The translations under genes were made by a program, and so were the position numbers. From assembly GCA_018819205.1 (NCBI GenBank), contig JAHJQE010000011.1, forward strand, positions 1 to 64,000: a DNA stretch of 64,000 nt, written 5' to 3'. Source of the DNA: Gammaproteobacteria bacterium. GTDB taxonomy: Bacteria; Pseudomonadota; Gammaproteobacteria; Burkholderiales; Gallionellaceae. Below are positions 39,910 through 51,065 of this stretch, one piece after another (position 1 is the stretch's first letter; every line of letters starts with the position of its first letter). The notes beneath the pieces are model-generated. The model did no database searches, was not told where the DNA came from, and saw only the letters and a list, made by a program, of their open reading frames with translations.

Positions 39910-41397
39910 CTAGCGGTGGCTCTGGGCATCGAGCCCGTCCATCACCATCTCGGCCGCGCGCAGCACCGCGCGTGCCTTGTTCTGCGTTTCCATCCATTCG
40001 CTGTCTGCCACCGAGTCGGCAACGATACCGGCGCCCGCTTGCACGTACAGCGTCTTGTCTTTCACCACGGCGGTGCGCAGCGCGATGGCGACGTCCATGT
40101 CGCCGTTGAAGCCGAGATAACCGACTGCGCCGGCATAGATGCCGCGCTTGGAAGGCTCCAGTTCGTCGATGATCTCCATTGCGCGCACTTTCGCGGCACC
40201 GGAGACGGTTCCGGCGGGAAAGGTGGCCTTCAGTACGTCCATCGCATCCAGACCTTGTTTCAGTTTCGCCTCGACGTTGGAGACGATGTGCATCACATGC
40301 GAGTAACGCTCGATCACCATCTTGTCAGTGAGTTTCACCGTGCCGTGTTCGGCGACGCGGCCGATGTCGTTGCGACCGAGGTCGATCAGCATCAAGTGCT
40401 CGGCCAGCTCTTTCGGATCGGCCAGCAACTCTTCGGCGAGTGCCACATCCTGTTCCACGGTCTTGCCGCGCGGACGCGTACCGGCGATGGGGCGCACAGT
40501 GACGGTCTCGCCTTCCAGTCGCGCCAGGATCTCCGGCGAAGAGCCGACCACGTGATGGTCGCCCATGTCGTAATAGAACATATAGGGCGAGGGATTGATG
40601 CTGCGCAACGCGCGGTACAGCGATAGCGGCGAGGCCGGGAAGGGCTGCGACATGCGCTGCGACAGCACCACCTGCATGATGTCGCCGTCGAAGATGTATT
40701 GCTTGGACTTCTCCACCGCGGCCTTGAAGGCGGCTTCGCCGAACTCCGATTTAGCTTCGACATGTTTGGCCGGTGGTGCGAACGGGATATCCGCCGGGCG
40801 ACGCATCAGTCCCACCAGTTCGCGCAGACGTTCACGCCCGAGCGGATAGGCATCGTCCTGCGCCGGATCGACATACACGATGAAAGTGAGTTTGCCGGAC
40901 AGGTTGTCGATGACCGCCAGCTGCTCGGTCAGCATGAGCAGGATGTCGGGCGTACCCAGTGTGTCCGGCTTCTGTGTTTTGGCCAACCGTGGTTCGATGT
41001 AGCGCACCGTGTCGTAGCCGAAGTAACCCGCCAGTCCGCCGGTGAAGCGCGGCAGGCCGGACAATGGGGCGACCTTGAAACGCTTCTGATAGTCGCTGAT
41101 GAAGTCGAGCGGGTTGTCAGCGTGCTGTGTGGTCTCGCCCTGTGGCGTGCTCAGCGTGACTGCTTGTCCGCGTACCGAGATGTGCGTTTCGGCAGGTAAA
41201 CCGATGAAGGAATAGCGGCCGAAGCGTTCACCGCCTTGCACCGATTCCAACAGGTAGCTGAATGGTTTGTTCGCCAGCTTGAGATACAGCGACAGTGGCG
41301 TATCAAGATCGGCGAAGGTCTCGGCGACCAGCGGGATGCGGTTGTAGCCTTGTGCGGCTAGCGCGTTGAATTCTTCTTGGGTGATAGGGGACAGCAT
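39910..41397 (-). CDS. trpE: Anthranilate synthase component I
   Basis: [47 protein letters not shown]. Confidence 0.97.
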   Translation of the reverse strand: MLSPITQEEFNALAAQGYNRIPLVAETFADLDTPLSLYLKLANKPFSYLLESVQGGERFGRYSFIGLPAETHISVRGQAVTLSTPQGETTQHADNPLDFISDYQKRFKVAPLSGLPRFTGGLAGYFGYDTVRYIEPRLAKTQKPDTLGTPDILLMLTEQLAVIDNLSGKLTFIVYVDPAQDDAYPLGRERLRELVGLMRRPADIPFAPPAKHVEAKSEFGEAAFKAAVEKSKQYIFDGDIMQVVLSQRMSQPFPASPLSLYRALRSINPSPYMFYYDMGDHHVVGSSPEILARLEGETVTVRPIAGTRPRGKTVEQDVALAEELLADPKELAEHLMLIDLGRNDIGRVAEHGTVKLTDKMVIERYSHVMHIVSNVEAKLKQGLDAMDVLKATFPAGTVSGAAKVRAMEIIDELEPSKRGIYAGAVGYLGFNGDMDVAIALRTAVVKDKTLYVQAGAGIVADSVADSEWMETQNKARAVLRAAEMVMDGLDAQSHR

Positions 41398-41500
41398 AAA
41401 GACCTCTCTAAAGTTTTTTCAATGACCATGGTCGGACGCGTTGTCCGGTGATGCAGGATCACCATCGCCACTAGGTCGTCTTCAAAGAGAGGTCTATATG
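41395..41500 (-). promoter_or_regulatory. Structured gph-trpE intercistronic region with sequestered SD/start codon
   Basis: Inverted repeat 41395-41409 / 41486-41500 (14 of 15 pairs) enclosing GGTGAT-N5-ATCACC, CGGAC-N5-GTCCG and GACCATGGTC. Confidence 0.65.
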
Positions 41501-41507
41501 TGTCATG

Positions 41508-42194
41508 TCAAAGTTTTTTGATGAGTGGCAATACCAGGGTCAGATCGGGGATGACTGCATCCACGTTCAATGTTTCGACCGGTTCGCCGTGATTGTAGCC
41601 GTAAGGCACGCAGATGATGGGACATCCTGCGGCACGTGCCGCCTGGGCATCGCTCAGCGAATCGCCGACCAGCAGCAGATTTTCGATGGCACAGCCGAAG
41701 AATTTTGCTGCGTGCAGCAAAGGCATCGGGTGCGGCTTCTTCTCGGGCAGGGTGTCTCCCGCTATCACGATCTCAAAATACGGCGCGAGGCCGGAGGCTT
41801 TCAGGATCGGGTCGGTGTAGCGCATCACTTTGTTGGTGATGCATCCCAAACGGCAGCCTGCGGCCTTCATCGCATCCAGCCCTTGCACCACGTTGGCGAA
41901 CGTCTTGCTCGTGCAGGCCAGTTTGGTGTAGTGCTTTTCAAAGATGGGCAGTGCTTCATCGAACAGCGCAGCATCCGGTTCGGCATGCATGTCGCCGGTC
42001 AACGCACGCTTCACCAGCCAGTGGATGCCGTTGCCGATGTAGCTCATCAGCAGGTCTTGCGACACGGGCGCACGGCCCATGTCGCGCAACATGCGATTGG
42101 CCGACTCGGCCAACTCCGGTGCGGTATGCAGCAGCGTACCGTCCAAGTCGATGACGATGGCCGAGACGGCCAGCGGGAAGTTCTTGAACGCCAT
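41508..42194 (-). CDS. gph: Phosphoglycolate phosphatase (HAD)
   Basis: VIDLDGTLLHTAPEL, KKPHPMPLLHA, LVGDSLSDAQAARAAG. Confidence 0.94.
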   Translation of the reverse strand: MAFKNFPLAVSAIVIDLDGTLLHTAPELAESANRMLRDMGRAPVSQDLLMSYIGNGIHWLVKRALTGDMHAEPDAALFDEALPIFEKHYTKLACTSKTFANVVQGLDAMKAAGCRLGCITNKVMRYTDPILKASGLAPYFEIVIAGDTLPEKKPHPMPLLHAAKFFGCAIENLLLVGDSLSDAQAARAAGCPIICVPYGYNHGEPVETLNVDAVIPDLTLVLPLIKKL

Positions 42195-42883
42195 TACTTG
42201 CCGACTTTGGCCAGCTCTGCGCGCAGTTCGCCGATGATGGTTTCGTACTTGTTCTTGTCGTTGTCGTTCTTCTTGCCGAACACTGCGGAACCGGCCACGA
42301 AGGTATCCACACCGGCTTCAGCCACTTCCTTGATGTTGGCCGGGCCCACGCCGCCGTCGATCTCCAGACGGCAGTTGTAGCCGCCGGCGTCGATCATGGC
42401 GCGTACCTTGCGCGCCTTGTCCAGCACGTGCGGGATGAACTTCTGACCGCCGAAGCCGGGGTTGACCGACATCAGCAGCACCATGTCCAGTTTGGGCAGG
42501 GTGTACTCGAGGATGTCCAGCGGGGTGGCGGGATTGAACACCAAGCCGGCCTTGCAGCCGAGCTCCTTGATCATGCCGATGGTGCGATCGATGTGCTCGG
42601 AAGCTTCCGGGTGGAAAGTGATGTAAGTGGCGCCGGCCTTGGCGAAGTCGGGGATGATGCGATCCACCGGCTTGACCATCAGGTGCACGTCGATGTCGGC
42701 AGTCACTCCGTGCTTGCGCAGGGCTTCGCAGACCAGCGGGCCGATGGTCAGGTTGGGCACATAGTGGTTGTCCATTACGTCGAAGTGCACGATGTCGGCG
42801 CCGGAGGCCAGTACGTTGTCCACTTCCTCGCCCAGCTTGGCGAAGTTTGCGGAGAGGATGGAGGGGGCAATCTGATAATCCAT
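42194..42883 (-). CDS. rpe: Ribulose-phosphate 3-epimerase
   Basis: [47 protein letters not shown]; start at MDYQIAPS. Confidence 0.97.
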   Translation of the reverse strand: MDYQIAPSILSANFAKLGEEVDNVLASGADIVHFDVMDNHYVPNLTIGPLVCEALRKHGVTADIDVHLMVKPVDRIIPDFAKAGATYITFHPEASEHIDRTIGMIKELGCKAGLVFNPATPLDILEYTLPKLDMVLLMSVNPGFGGQKFIPHVLDKARKVRAMIDAGGYNCRLEIDGGVGPANIKEVAEAGVDTFVAGSAVFGKKNDNDKNKYETIIGELRAELAKVGK

Positions 42884-42995
42884 GAGGGTTCCTTTATTAA
42901 GACGGGTTTGAATTTTAGACGTACATTTTACCTGAAATGCGCCGCTCGCCGCTGTGCGGCTTGTCATGTCGCGAAAAATACTGTGAAATGCAGTG

Positions 42996-43379
42996 ATGGA
43001 AGATTCCTCTCGATATCGTGTTCACGTTGCCGTACAGGTGCGCCATCTGGCGGAACAATCCGATGAGGCCGATGATCGCTTCGTATTCTCCTACACCATC
43101 ACCATTGCCAATCAGGGCCCCCAGCCGGTGCAGTTGCTTTCACGGCACTGGATCATCACCGATGCCAACAATCACGTGCAGGAAGTGAAGGGAAAAGGCG
43201 TGGTCGGCGAACAGCCGGTGATCAAACCGGGCGAGAAGTTCGAGTATTCCAGCGGCACCGTACTGGCCACCCAAGTGGGTACAATGTCGGGAAGCTACCG
43301 TATGCAAGTGCTGGACGGTGGTGAATTCACGGTTCCGGTACCACAGTTCGTTTTGAGTGTGCCGCGCACGCTGCATTAG
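42996..43379 (+). CDS. apaG: ApaG protein
   Basis: [48 protein letters not shown]. Confidence 0.96.
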   Translation: MEDSSRYRVHVAVQVRHLAEQSDEADDRFVFSYTITIANQGPQPVQLLSRHWIITDANNHVQEVKGKGVVGEQPVIKPGEKFEYSSGTVLATQVGTMSGSYRMQVLDGGEFTVPVPQFVLSVPRTLH

Positions 43380-43389
43380 ATAGGAAGCA

Positions 43390-44556
43390 ATGAAGTCTCT
43401 ATTTCCCGTTCGTAATCTGACGCTGTTGTTGCTGCTCAGTGTCTGGTTGTCCGCCTGTAACATGTTCAAGCCCGCAGTCATCGAGCCGGTCGGCAAGGTC
43501 GCCCCTGACTTCATGCTGGCGAGCTGGGAAGAAATGCCGGACTGGCTGGGGCAGCAATTGCCGGAATCCTGGCCCGCGTTGGAACAGAGCTGTGCCGCAC
43601 TGAAATACAAGACGCTGTGGCTGCCGATCTGTGATGCCGCAAAGTCCGTCGCACCGGATGACCTGCTGGCGCAACGCACCTTCTACGAGACCTGGTTCAC
43701 GCCGTATCGCGTCCTCAATCCGGATGGTACGGATACGGGGCTGATCACCGGTTATTACGAACCGCTGTTGCATGGCAGCCGTACCCACAGTGAACGTTAC
43801 CCCTATGCGATCTACGCCCCGCCGGAGGATATGCTGGAGGTGGACATGGGCGAGCTCTATCCAGAGTTCCGCGGCAAACGGGTTCGGGGTCGGCTGGATG
43901 GCAAGCGCGTGGTGCCCTATTTCAACCGCGCCGAGATCGATGCGGGCCAGGCCGAGGCTCTGCAGGGGCATGCCTTCCTGTGGGTGGACAACGCAGTAGA
44001 GCTCTTCTTCCTGCAGATACAGGGGTCCGGTCGTATTCAGCTGGAGGATGGCAGCCATGTCAAGATCGGCTATGCCGACCAGAACGGTCATCCCTATGCT
44101 TCCATCGGGCGTCGTCTGATCGACATGGGGGAGTTAACGGCGGATCAGGCCTCGATGCAGGGTATCAAGAACTGGGCGGACAAAAACCCGGAGCGTCTGG
44201 AGGTGTTGCTGGGGCATAACCCCAGCTACGTGTTCTTTCGAGAACTGCCGGACGGGATCTCGGGCCCTATCGGTGCGCTGGGTGTACCGCTCACCAACGA
44301 GTACAGTATCGCGGTCGACCGGCGCACCGTGCCGCTCGGCGTGCCCGTGTTCCTTTCCACCACGCAGCCCAATGCTGACGAGCCGCTCAATCGCCTGATG
44401 TTCGCGCAGGATACTGGCGGTGCCATCAAGGGGGCGGTGCGTGCCGACTTCTTCTGGGGGTTCGGTGAAATGGCCGGTGCCAAGGCCGGCCGCATGAAAC
44501 AGCGCGGCCGCATGTGGATATTGTTCCCCAAGGGCGGAGAGCCCGCACTGAACTGA
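43390..44556 (+). CDS. mltA: Membrane-bound lytic murein transglycosylase A
   Basis: Lipoprotein-like N-terminus, GLITGYYEPLLHGS, C-terminal AQDTGGAIKGAVRADFFWG. Confidence 0.95.
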   Translation: MKSLFPVRNLTLLLLLSVWLSACNMFKPAVIEPVGKVAPDFMLASWEEMPDWLGQQLPESWPALEQSCAALKYKTLWLPICDAAKSVAPDDLLAQRTFYETWFTPYRVLNPDGTDTGLITGYYEPLLHGSRTHSERYPYAIYAPPEDMLEVDMGELYPEFRGKRVRGRLDGKRVVPYFNRAEIDAGQAEALQGHAFLWVDNAVELFFLQIQGSGRIQLEDGSHVKIGYADQNGHPYASIGRRLIDMGELTADQASMQGIKNWADKNPERLEVLLGHNPSYVFFRELPDGISGPIGALGVPLTNEYSIAVDRRTVPLGVPVFLSTTQPNADEPLNRLMFAQDTGGAIKGAVRADFFWGFGEMAGAKAGRMKQRGRMWILFPKGGEPALN

Positions 44557-44748
44557 ATTCGCGTCTGACTTCATGATGTTTCTTTCAAAACGATGCGAAA
44601 TCTCGCATCGCGGCCTCATTTATATAGGCCTTCCGTTACAAACAACTTTAGCTAATTTGCGCAATTCGTTGCTTTTTAAGCATATTTATTATCTCTTAAA
44701 GAAGTCCGCTAACTCTTTGTCCTGAAAAGAAAAAATCCATTTTCCTGC

Positions 44749-44777
44749 TTGACCGACCCCAATGTTTTCAATATAGT
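44749..44777 (+). promoter_or_regulatory. Promoter of the mraZ-led dcw cluster
   Basis: TTGACC - 17 bp - TATAGT. Confidence 0.7.
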
Positions 44778-44810
44778 GGGGCCCAGTGGTAAAAAGTGGG
44801 AATAAATGGG
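44775..44810 (+). promoter_or_regulatory. MraZ operator: four 10-bp-phased AGTGG-type repeats
   Basis: AGTGGG (44775), AGTGGT (44785), AGTGGG (44795), AATGGG (44805); first overlaps the -10 box. Confidence 0.85.
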
Positions 44811-44825
44811 AGGCAAAGGGGTTCC

Positions 44826-45272
44826 ATGTTCCAAGGGGCGGCGCAATTCAATCTAGATGGCAAGGGCAGGCTGACGATACCCACGCGGTATCGCGACATG
44901 CTGCTGGCGCATTGCGCAGGTCAGCTGGTGCTGACCGCCGATGCGGACGGCTGCCTGTTGCTCTATCCGCAGCCCGAATGGCAACCCATACGCGAAAAGC
45001 TGATGCAGCTCTCCGCGCTCAATCCAAAGATACGTGCCTTGCAGCGTTTCCTTGTCGGCCATGCCGAGGAGGTGACGATGGATGCTGCCGGCCGTGTACT
45101 GATCTCTTCGACCTTGCGTGATTACGCCAAGCTGGACAAACGCGTGATGCTGGTCGGTCAAGGCAACAAATTCGAATTGTGGGACGAGGCGCGCTGGCAG
45201 GCGCAGTACGAGAAGATGACGAGTTTCTCGATGGATGACCTGCCGCCGGAGCTGGAGGGCTTCACGCTGTGA
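44826..45272 (+). CDS. mraZ: Transcriptional regulator MraZ
   Basis: [37 protein letters not shown]. Confidence 0.97.
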   Translation: MFQGAAQFNLDGKGRLTIPTRYRDMLLAHCAGQLVLTADADGCLLLYPQPEWQPIREKLMQLSALNPKIRALQRFLVGHAEEVTMDAAGRVLISSTLRDYAKLDKRVMLVGQGNKFELWDEARWQAQYEKMTSFSMDDLPPELEGFTL

Positions 45273-46201
45273 ACGCGGGACTGGTTCATGCAACCGTCCT
45301 GTTAAGTGAAGCTGTCGAGGCATTGCAGGTAAGGGAAGAGGGTGTCTATGTCGACGGCACCTTCGGGCGTGGCGGGCACAGTCGTTTGATCCTGCAACGC
45401 TTGGGTACGCAAGGACGTCTGATCGCGCTGGACAAGGATCCGGCAGCCATAGAGGCGGGGCGTGCGATCGATGACGCCAGGTTCACGCTGGTGCATCGCG
45501 GTTTCGAGCATCTGGCTGAAGTGCTGCATGAGCTGGGCGTGGACAAGGTGGATGGCGTGCTGCTGGATCTGGGTGTGTCCTCACCGCAGCTGGACGACGA
45601 GCAGCGCGGCTTCAGTTTCCGTTTCGATGCGCCGCTGGATATGCGCATGGATACGAGCAGTGGGCAGACGGCAGCGGAATGGCTGGCGTCGGTGGAAGAA
45701 AAAGAACTGGCGGAGGTGATACGTGATTACGGCGAAGAACGGTTTGCTAGGCAGATTGCAAGGACGATTGTTGCTGCGCGCCAGGAGCGGGCTATCGAAA
45801 CAACCAAACAGCTCGGCGACCTCGTGGCACAGTGTGTACGCACGCGCGAACCGGGCAAGAATCCGGCCACGCGAACCTTTCAGGCTATACGGATTCATCT
45901 CAATCGCGAGCTCGAAGAACTCGAGAGCGTTCTGCCGCAATGCGTGGAGCGTCTGAAAGAAGGCGGGCGCATGTCCATCATCAGCTTCCATTCACTTGAA
46001 GACCGCATCGTGAAGCGTTTCATGCGCGATATGGCGCAGGGCGACAAGGTGCCCAAATTCGTGCCGATCCGTGCGGCGGATGTTCCGCACGGAAAGGTAA
46101 AACTGATCGGCAAACCAATCTTTGCCTCGGCGGCCGAGCTGGAGGTCAACCCGCGCGCGCGCAGCGCGGTGTTGCGTGTGGCGGAGCGACTAGGTGACTA
46201 G
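45269..46201 (+). CDS. rsmH: 16S rRNA (cytosine1402-N4)-methyltransferase
   Basis: [36 protein letters not shown]. Confidence 0.97.
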   Translation: MNAGLVHATVLLSEAVEALQVREEGVYVDGTFGRGGHSRLILQRLGTQGRLIALDKDPAAIEAGRAIDDARFTLVHRGFEHLAEVLHELGVDKVDGVLLDLGVSSPQLDDEQRGFSFRFDAPLDMRMDTSSGQTAAEWLASVEEKELAEVIRDYGEERFARQIARTIVAARQERAIETTKQLGDLVAQCVRTREPGKNPATRTFQAIRIHLNRELEELESVLPQCVERLKEGGRMSIISFHSLEDRIVKRFMRDMAQGDKVPKFVPIRAADVPHGKVKLIGKPIFASAAELEVNPRARSAVLRVAERLGD

Positions 46202-46475
46202 GCTGAATGTATTGCTGTTGATACTGGTCGTCGCTTGCGCGTTGGGGGTTGTCACCTCCCAGCACAAGGCGCGCAAGCTGTTTGTGGATCTGCAGTACGA
46301 GAAGGAACGGGCGCAACAGATGGATGTCGAGTGGGGAAAATTGCAACTGGAACAGAGCACGCTTGTGATGCCGGCGCGCGTAGAGCGGCTTGCTCGCCAG
46401 CAATTGCAGATGCACCTGCCGACCAGCGATCAGATGCATCTGGTGCGCATAGACGGCAGTGAGGCGCAGCCATGA
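46194..46475 (+). CDS. ftsL: Cell division protein FtsL
   Basis: Small one-TM coiled-coil protein between rsmH and ftsI. Confidence 0.92.
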   Translation: MTRLNVLLLILVVACALGVVTSQHKARKLFVDLQYEKERAQQMDVEWGKLQLEQSTLVMPARVERLARQQLQMHLPTSDQMHLVRIDGSEAQP

Positions 46476-48196
46476 ATTACGCCACGCTGCCGCAAACATC
46501 TTCGCAACTCGCACTGCCTGCCTGGCGCTCACGCGCCTTGTTCGTTTTGCTGTTGCTGGTCATGCTGGCTTTGTTCGTGCGCGCTGTCTATCTGCAAGGC
46601 ATACACAACGATTTCCTGCAGCAGAAGGGTGATGCGCGCTATGTGCGCGTGATCGAAGTGCCCGCGCATCGCGGCATGATCACTGACCGTAACGGCGAGC
46701 CGCTGGCAATCAGCACGCCGGTTGAATCCGTTTGGGCTAGCCCGGCTGACGTAGAGATCGATCTGCGCCAGTTGATGAACTTGGCGCGCGTGTTGGGTAT
46801 GTCGCCAGAGGCGCTGCGTGACAAGCTGCAAACGCGGCGGGATTTCGTGTACCTGAAGCGGCAGTTGCCGCCTGAGCAGGCGCGAAAAGTGGCGGCACTC
46901 GGCATTCCCGGCGTGTCTTTGCAGCGCGAATATCGCCGCTACTACCCGGCGGGTGAGGTGACATCACACCTGCTTGGTTTTACCGATGTGGATGATAATG
47001 GCCGCGAAGGTATCGAACTGGCGCTGCAAGCCAAGCTGGGCGGCAAGCCTGGCAGCCAGCGCGTGATCAAGGACAGGCGCGGACATGTGGTGGAGGATGT
47101 GGCCAGCCTGCGTGCTCCCAAAGAAGGTGGAGATGTCGCGCTCAGCATAGACAGCAAGCTGCAGTTCCTTGCGTTCCGCGAGATCAAACAGGCGGTGATC
47201 GAGCACAAGGCCAAATCCGGTTCCATCGTGGTGCTGGATGCGAAGAACGGCGAGGTGCTGGCACTCGCCAATTGGCCCACTTACAACCCGAACAATCGCG
47301 CTGGTGCATCGCTGGGCGCGATTCGCAATCGCGCAGTGACCGATCTGTTCGAACCAGGCTCGACCATGAAGGCGTTCGCGGCGGCCGCAGCGCTGGAAGA
47401 AGGGAAGTACAAGCCGGATACGCGCATCGATACCGGTGACGGCAAGTTGACCATCAATGGCCGCACCATCCACGACACACACCCGGATGGCGTGATGACC
47501 GTGTCGCAGGTCATCCAGAAATCGAGCAATGTCGGTGCGGCCAAGATGGCTCTGTCGCTGACTCCGCAGACCTTCTGGGGGCACTTGAGTGGTTCGGGCT
47601 TCGGTATGCATACAGGCAGTGGCTTCCCGGGCGAGGCGACAGGCATCCTGCGCAACTTTCAGACATGGCGTCCGATCGAGCAGGCGACCATGTCGTACGG
47701 CAATGGCATCTCAGTCAGCCTGCTGCAACTGGCGCGAGCCTATACCGTGTTTGCCAATGATGGCGTGCTGAAACCTATCAGCATGTTGCGGCAGGTCGGG
47801 CACCCGGCGGGTGAGCCGGTTTATTCGTTACGCACGGCGCGGGAAGTGCGAGACATGCTGGAGCTGGTGGTGAAGCCGGGCGGCACCGCACCACTGGCAC
47901 AGATCCGCGGTTATCGCGTAGCGGGTAAGACGGGTACCGCTCATAAATTGCAGAACGGCCGCTATGTCGATGAGTACGTGGCGTCTTTCGTAGGCATGGC
48001 ACCGGCATCCGATCCGCGCCTGATCGTGGCCGTTATGGTGGATGAACCGTCAGGCGCTGAATATTACGGCGGCCTGGTGGCGGCACCAGTCTTCAACAAT
48101 GTGATGAGCGCTTCCTTGCGTGCGCTGGATGTTCCATACGATGCACCGCTGAACAATGTGCTGCAGTCCGCACCGCTGGTGGAGGAGGAGACATGA
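46472..48196 (+). CDS. ftsI: Peptidoglycan transpeptidase FtsI (PBP3)
   Basis: EPGSTMKAF, KSSNVG, KTGTAHK penicillin-binding motifs. Confidence 0.97.
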   Translation: MNYATLPQTSSQLALPAWRSRALFVLLLLVMLALFVRAVYLQGIHNDFLQQKGDARYVRVIEVPAHRGMITDRNGEPLAISTPVESVWASPADVEIDLRQLMNLARVLGMSPEALRDKLQTRRDFVYLKRQLPPEQARKVAALGIPGVSLQREYRRYYPAGEVTSHLLGFTDVDDNGREGIELALQAKLGGKPGSQRVIKDRRGHVVEDVASLRAPKEGGDVALSIDSKLQFLAFREIKQAVIEHKAKSGSIVVLDAKNGEVLALANWPTYNPNNRAGASLGAIRNRAVTDLFEPGSTMKAFAAAAALEEGKYKPDTRIDTGDGKLTINGRTIHDTHPDGVMTVSQVIQKSSNVGAAKMALSLTPQTFWGHLSGSGFGMHTGSGFPGEATGILRNFQTWRPIEQATMSYGNGISVSLLQLARAYTVFANDGVLKPISMLRQVGHPAGEPVYSLRTAREVRDMLELVVKPGGTAPLAQIRGYRVAGKTGTAHKLQNGRYVDEYVASFVGMAPASDPRLIVAVMVDEPSGAEYYGGLVAAPVFNNVMSASLRALDVPYDAPLNNVLQSAPLVEEET

Positions 48197-49692
48197 ACGC
48201 GCTTCGACTCGGTGAATTGGGCATGCTGGGTATAGCGGTCACAAACTTGGTCTCGGACAGTCGCACGGTGCAGCCGGGCGATACCTTCGTTGCTTATCCC
48301 GGCGAAACCGGCGATGGTCGCCGCCATATCGCGCAGGCCATCGCCAATGGTGCCAATGCCGTGATATGGGAGGCGAACGATTTCAGCTGGTCGCCGGAAT
48401 GGACAGTGCCCAATCTGCCGGTGCACGGACTGCGCCAGCAAGCCGGATACATTGCCGACGACATCTACGGCCACCCCTCCGGCAAGCTGTGGACGGTGGG
48501 CGTGACCGGCACCAACGGCAAGACCTCGATCAGTCAGTGGCTGGCGCGCTGCTTCAGTGCAGTGGGCAGCAAGAGTCTGGTAATCGGTACTTTGGGCAAC
48601 GGTTTTCCTGATGCATTGCAGGCGAGCGTGAACACCACGCCGGATGTACTGCGACTGCATGCTTTACTGGCAAACGGGATCAAACAAGGCGCACAGGCTG
48701 CGGTGATGGAAGTTTCGTCGCATGCGCTCACGCAGGGGCGGGTCAACGGTGTGCAGTTCGATGTCGCACTGCTGACCAACCTGACACGCGACCATCTCGA
48801 TTACCACGGCGACATGCAGCACTACGCAGCCGCCAAGCGCAAGTTGTTCGACTGGAGCAGTCTCAAGTATGCGGTAGTGAATCTGGACGATGCATTCGGA
48901 GATGAGCTCGCTGCATCGTTGCGTGATGGGGCTGCAGAAGTCATCGGCTACGGCTTGAGCGAGGAGGCGCTAATGCGTGCCGGTCGCCTCGGCATCCGCA
49001 TGGTGCACGGAAAATTGCAAGGCGCTGACATGCAGGGTTTGTCGATGCTGTTGCATACCAGCTGGGGTGTGGAGGAATTGAGCAGCCGTCTGATCGGCCG
49101 CTTCAATGCGTCAAACTTGCTTGGTGCACTGGCGGTGCTGTTGGCGAGTGAAGTGAACATCGAAGATGCCGCGCGCGAACTAGGTATGCAAAAAGCGGTT
49201 GCGGGGCGCATGCAGACACTGGGCGGCAAAGATGCGCCGACGGTGGTGGTGGATTACGCACACACACCGGATGCGCTGGAAAACGTGCTGCAGACATTGC
49301 GCGAGGCGACAGAGCCGAATGGCGGTCGCGTCACCTGTGTGTTCGGCTGCGGCGGAGATCGCGACCGCGGCAAGCGTCCAATGATGGGCACGGTCGCCGA
49401 CAGGTTCGCCGATGTGCGCATCGTCACCAGCGACAATCCGCGCAGTGAAGCTCCGCAGGTGATCATCGAAGAGATATGCAGCGGCATGCAGGGTGAATAT
49501 CAGGTGATCGAGGATCGCGCCCGTGCCATCGCGCAGGCTATCGATAAAGCGAGCATCAATGACACGGTGCTTATCGCCGGAAAGGGGCACGAGGATTATC
49601 AGGAGATCGCCGGTGTGCGATATCCGTTCTCGGACTGCGAGGTGGCGCAGCGTGCACTGAGCATGTGGAAGCCAGAGGAGCGCTGGTCATGA
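48193..49692 (+). CDS. murE: UDP-MurNAc-tripeptide synthetase
   Basis: GVTGTNGKTSISQWLA, DNPRSE motif. Confidence 0.97.
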   Translation: MNALRLGELGMLGIAVTNLVSDSRTVQPGDTFVAYPGETGDGRRHIAQAIANGANAVIWEANDFSWSPEWTVPNLPVHGLRQQAGYIADDIYGHPSGKLWTVGVTGTNGKTSISQWLARCFSAVGSKSLVIGTLGNGFPDALQASVNTTPDVLRLHALLANGIKQGAQAAVMEVSSHALTQGRVNGVQFDVALLTNLTRDHLDYHGDMQHYAAAKRKLFDWSSLKYAVVNLDDAFGDELAASLRDGAAEVIGYGLSEEALMRAGRLGIRMVHGKLQGADMQGLSMLLHTSWGVEELSSRLIGRFNASNLLGALAVLLASEVNIEDAARELGMQKAVAGRMQTLGGKDAPTVVVDYAHTPDALENVLQTLREATEPNGGRVTCVFGCGGDRDRGKRPMMGTVADRFADVRIVTSDNPRSEAPQVIIEEICSGMQGEYQVIEDRARAIAQAIDKASINDTVLIAGKGHEDYQEIAGVRYPFSDCEVAQRALSMWKPEERWS

Positions 49693-51065
49693 TGATGCTC
49701 TCGCAAGTCGCCCAAACATTGCATGCACGCCTCGAAGGTAGTGATGTGCGCTTCAGTGCGGTTTCCACCGATACGCGCAGCATCGCGCAGGGCGACCTGT
49801 TCGTCGCGCTGCGGGGCGAACACTTCGACGGTGCGCGATTCGTCGTCCAAGCTGCGCAAGCCGGCGCGGTCGCAGCCATCGTGAATGAAGGCAGCGTACT
49901 GGAAGGCATGAGCTGCCCGGTATTGTTGGTGCCGGATACGCGTCTTGCGCTGGGAAAACTTGCTGCGTACTGGCGCAGGCAGTTCGACATCCCGCTGCTC
50001 GCCATCACCGGCAGCAATGGCAAGACGACGGTGAAGGAGATGCTGGCAGCGATCCTGCGCCAGCAGGCCGGAGAAGATGCCGTGCTGGCGACGCGAGGCA
50101 ATCTCAATAACGACATCGGCATGCCGCTCACCTTGCTCAAGCTGAGCGCACAACACCGTTATGCAGTGATCGAGATGGGCATGAACCATCCCGGCGAGAT
50201 CGAGTACCTCACGCATCTCGCACAGCCTGATGTGGCGCTGATCAACAACGCCAGCGGCGCACATTTGCAAGGTCTGGGTTCGGTGGAAGGTGTGGCACGC
50301 GCCAAGGGCGAGATCTTCGTGGGGCTGAAAAGCAACGGCACCGCAGTCATCAATGCGGACGATGCGCATGCCGGACTGTGGCGCACGCTGGCGAACAAAC
50401 ATCGCGTGTTCGACTTTGCGCTGGAACATACCGCCGCAGTGAAGGGCGAATGGCAGGCGCAGAACTTCGGCGGCGAGCTGCGCGCGTTTACCCCGGCAGG
50501 CGAACTGCGAGCCGTGCTGCAGGTGCCGGGCGAACACAACGCGCGCAACGCGCTGGCCGCCGCGACTGCCGCACTGGCGGTGCATGTGCCATTGGCAACA
50601 ATCGCCCGCGCGCTGGAAGGGTTCGGCGGAGTGGCGGGACGCTTGCAGCGCAAGCAGGCGCTGGGCGGCGCAACCTTGATCGACGATACCTACAACGCCA
50701 ATCCGGCCTCCATGCATGCCGCACTGGAAGTGCTGGCGCAGGCAAAAGGCGCACGCATCTTCGTGCTGGGCGACATGGGCGAGCTGGGCGATGGTGCGGC
50801 GCAATTCCATCGCGAGATAGGCATTGCAGCGCGCGAGCTGGGTATCGAGAGTCTGTATGCGCTGGGCGAGTTGAGCAAGCAGGCGGTCAGGGAATTCGGT
50901 GAGGGAGCGATACATTTCACCGAAATCGAAGAATTACTGGCTATTTTGAAGAATGAACTGGATGCGCAGACCACGGTGTTGGTGAAGGGGTCGCGCTTCA
51001 TGAAGATGGAGCGTGTCGTGCAAGGATGCGCGGCACCACAGGAGGAAACATGCTGCTCGCATTAG
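49689..51065 (+). CDS. murF: UDP-MurNAc-pentapeptide synthetase
   Basis: [27 protein letters not shown]. Confidence 0.97.
   Translation: MMMLSQVAQTLHARLEGSDVRFSAVSTDTRSIAQGDLFVALRGEHFDGARFVVQAAQAGAVAAIVNEGSVLEGMSCPVLLVPDTRLALGKLAAYWRRQFDIPLLAITGSNGKTTVKEMLAAILRQQAGEDAVLATRGNLNNDIGMPLTLLKLSAQHRYAVIEMGMNHPGEIEYLTHLAQPDVALINNASGAHLQGLGSVEGVARAKGEIFVGLKSNGTAVINADDAHAGLWRTLANKHRVFDFALEHTAAVKGEWQAQNFGGELRAFTPAGELRAVLQVPGEHNARNALAAATAALAVHVPLATIARALEGFGGVAGRLQRKQALGGATLIDDTYNANPASMHAALEVLAQAKGARIFVLGDMGELGDGAAQFHREIGIAARELGIESLYALGELSKQAVREFGEGAIHFTEIEELLAILKNELDAQTTVLVKGSRFMKMERVVQGCAAPQEETCCSH

Noticed and set aside
41398-41507. Classical trp attenuator with Trp-rich leader peptide
   Set aside because: Short minus-strand ORFs here (for example MTHIDLSLKTT) contain no tandem Trp codons and no U-tract terminator is present.
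49599-50915. 438-aa minus-strand ORF opposite murF (and similar long antisense ORFs such as 18772-19938 opposite tyrS)
   Set aside because: Shadow ORFs in GC-rich coding DNA; sense genes are unambiguous.
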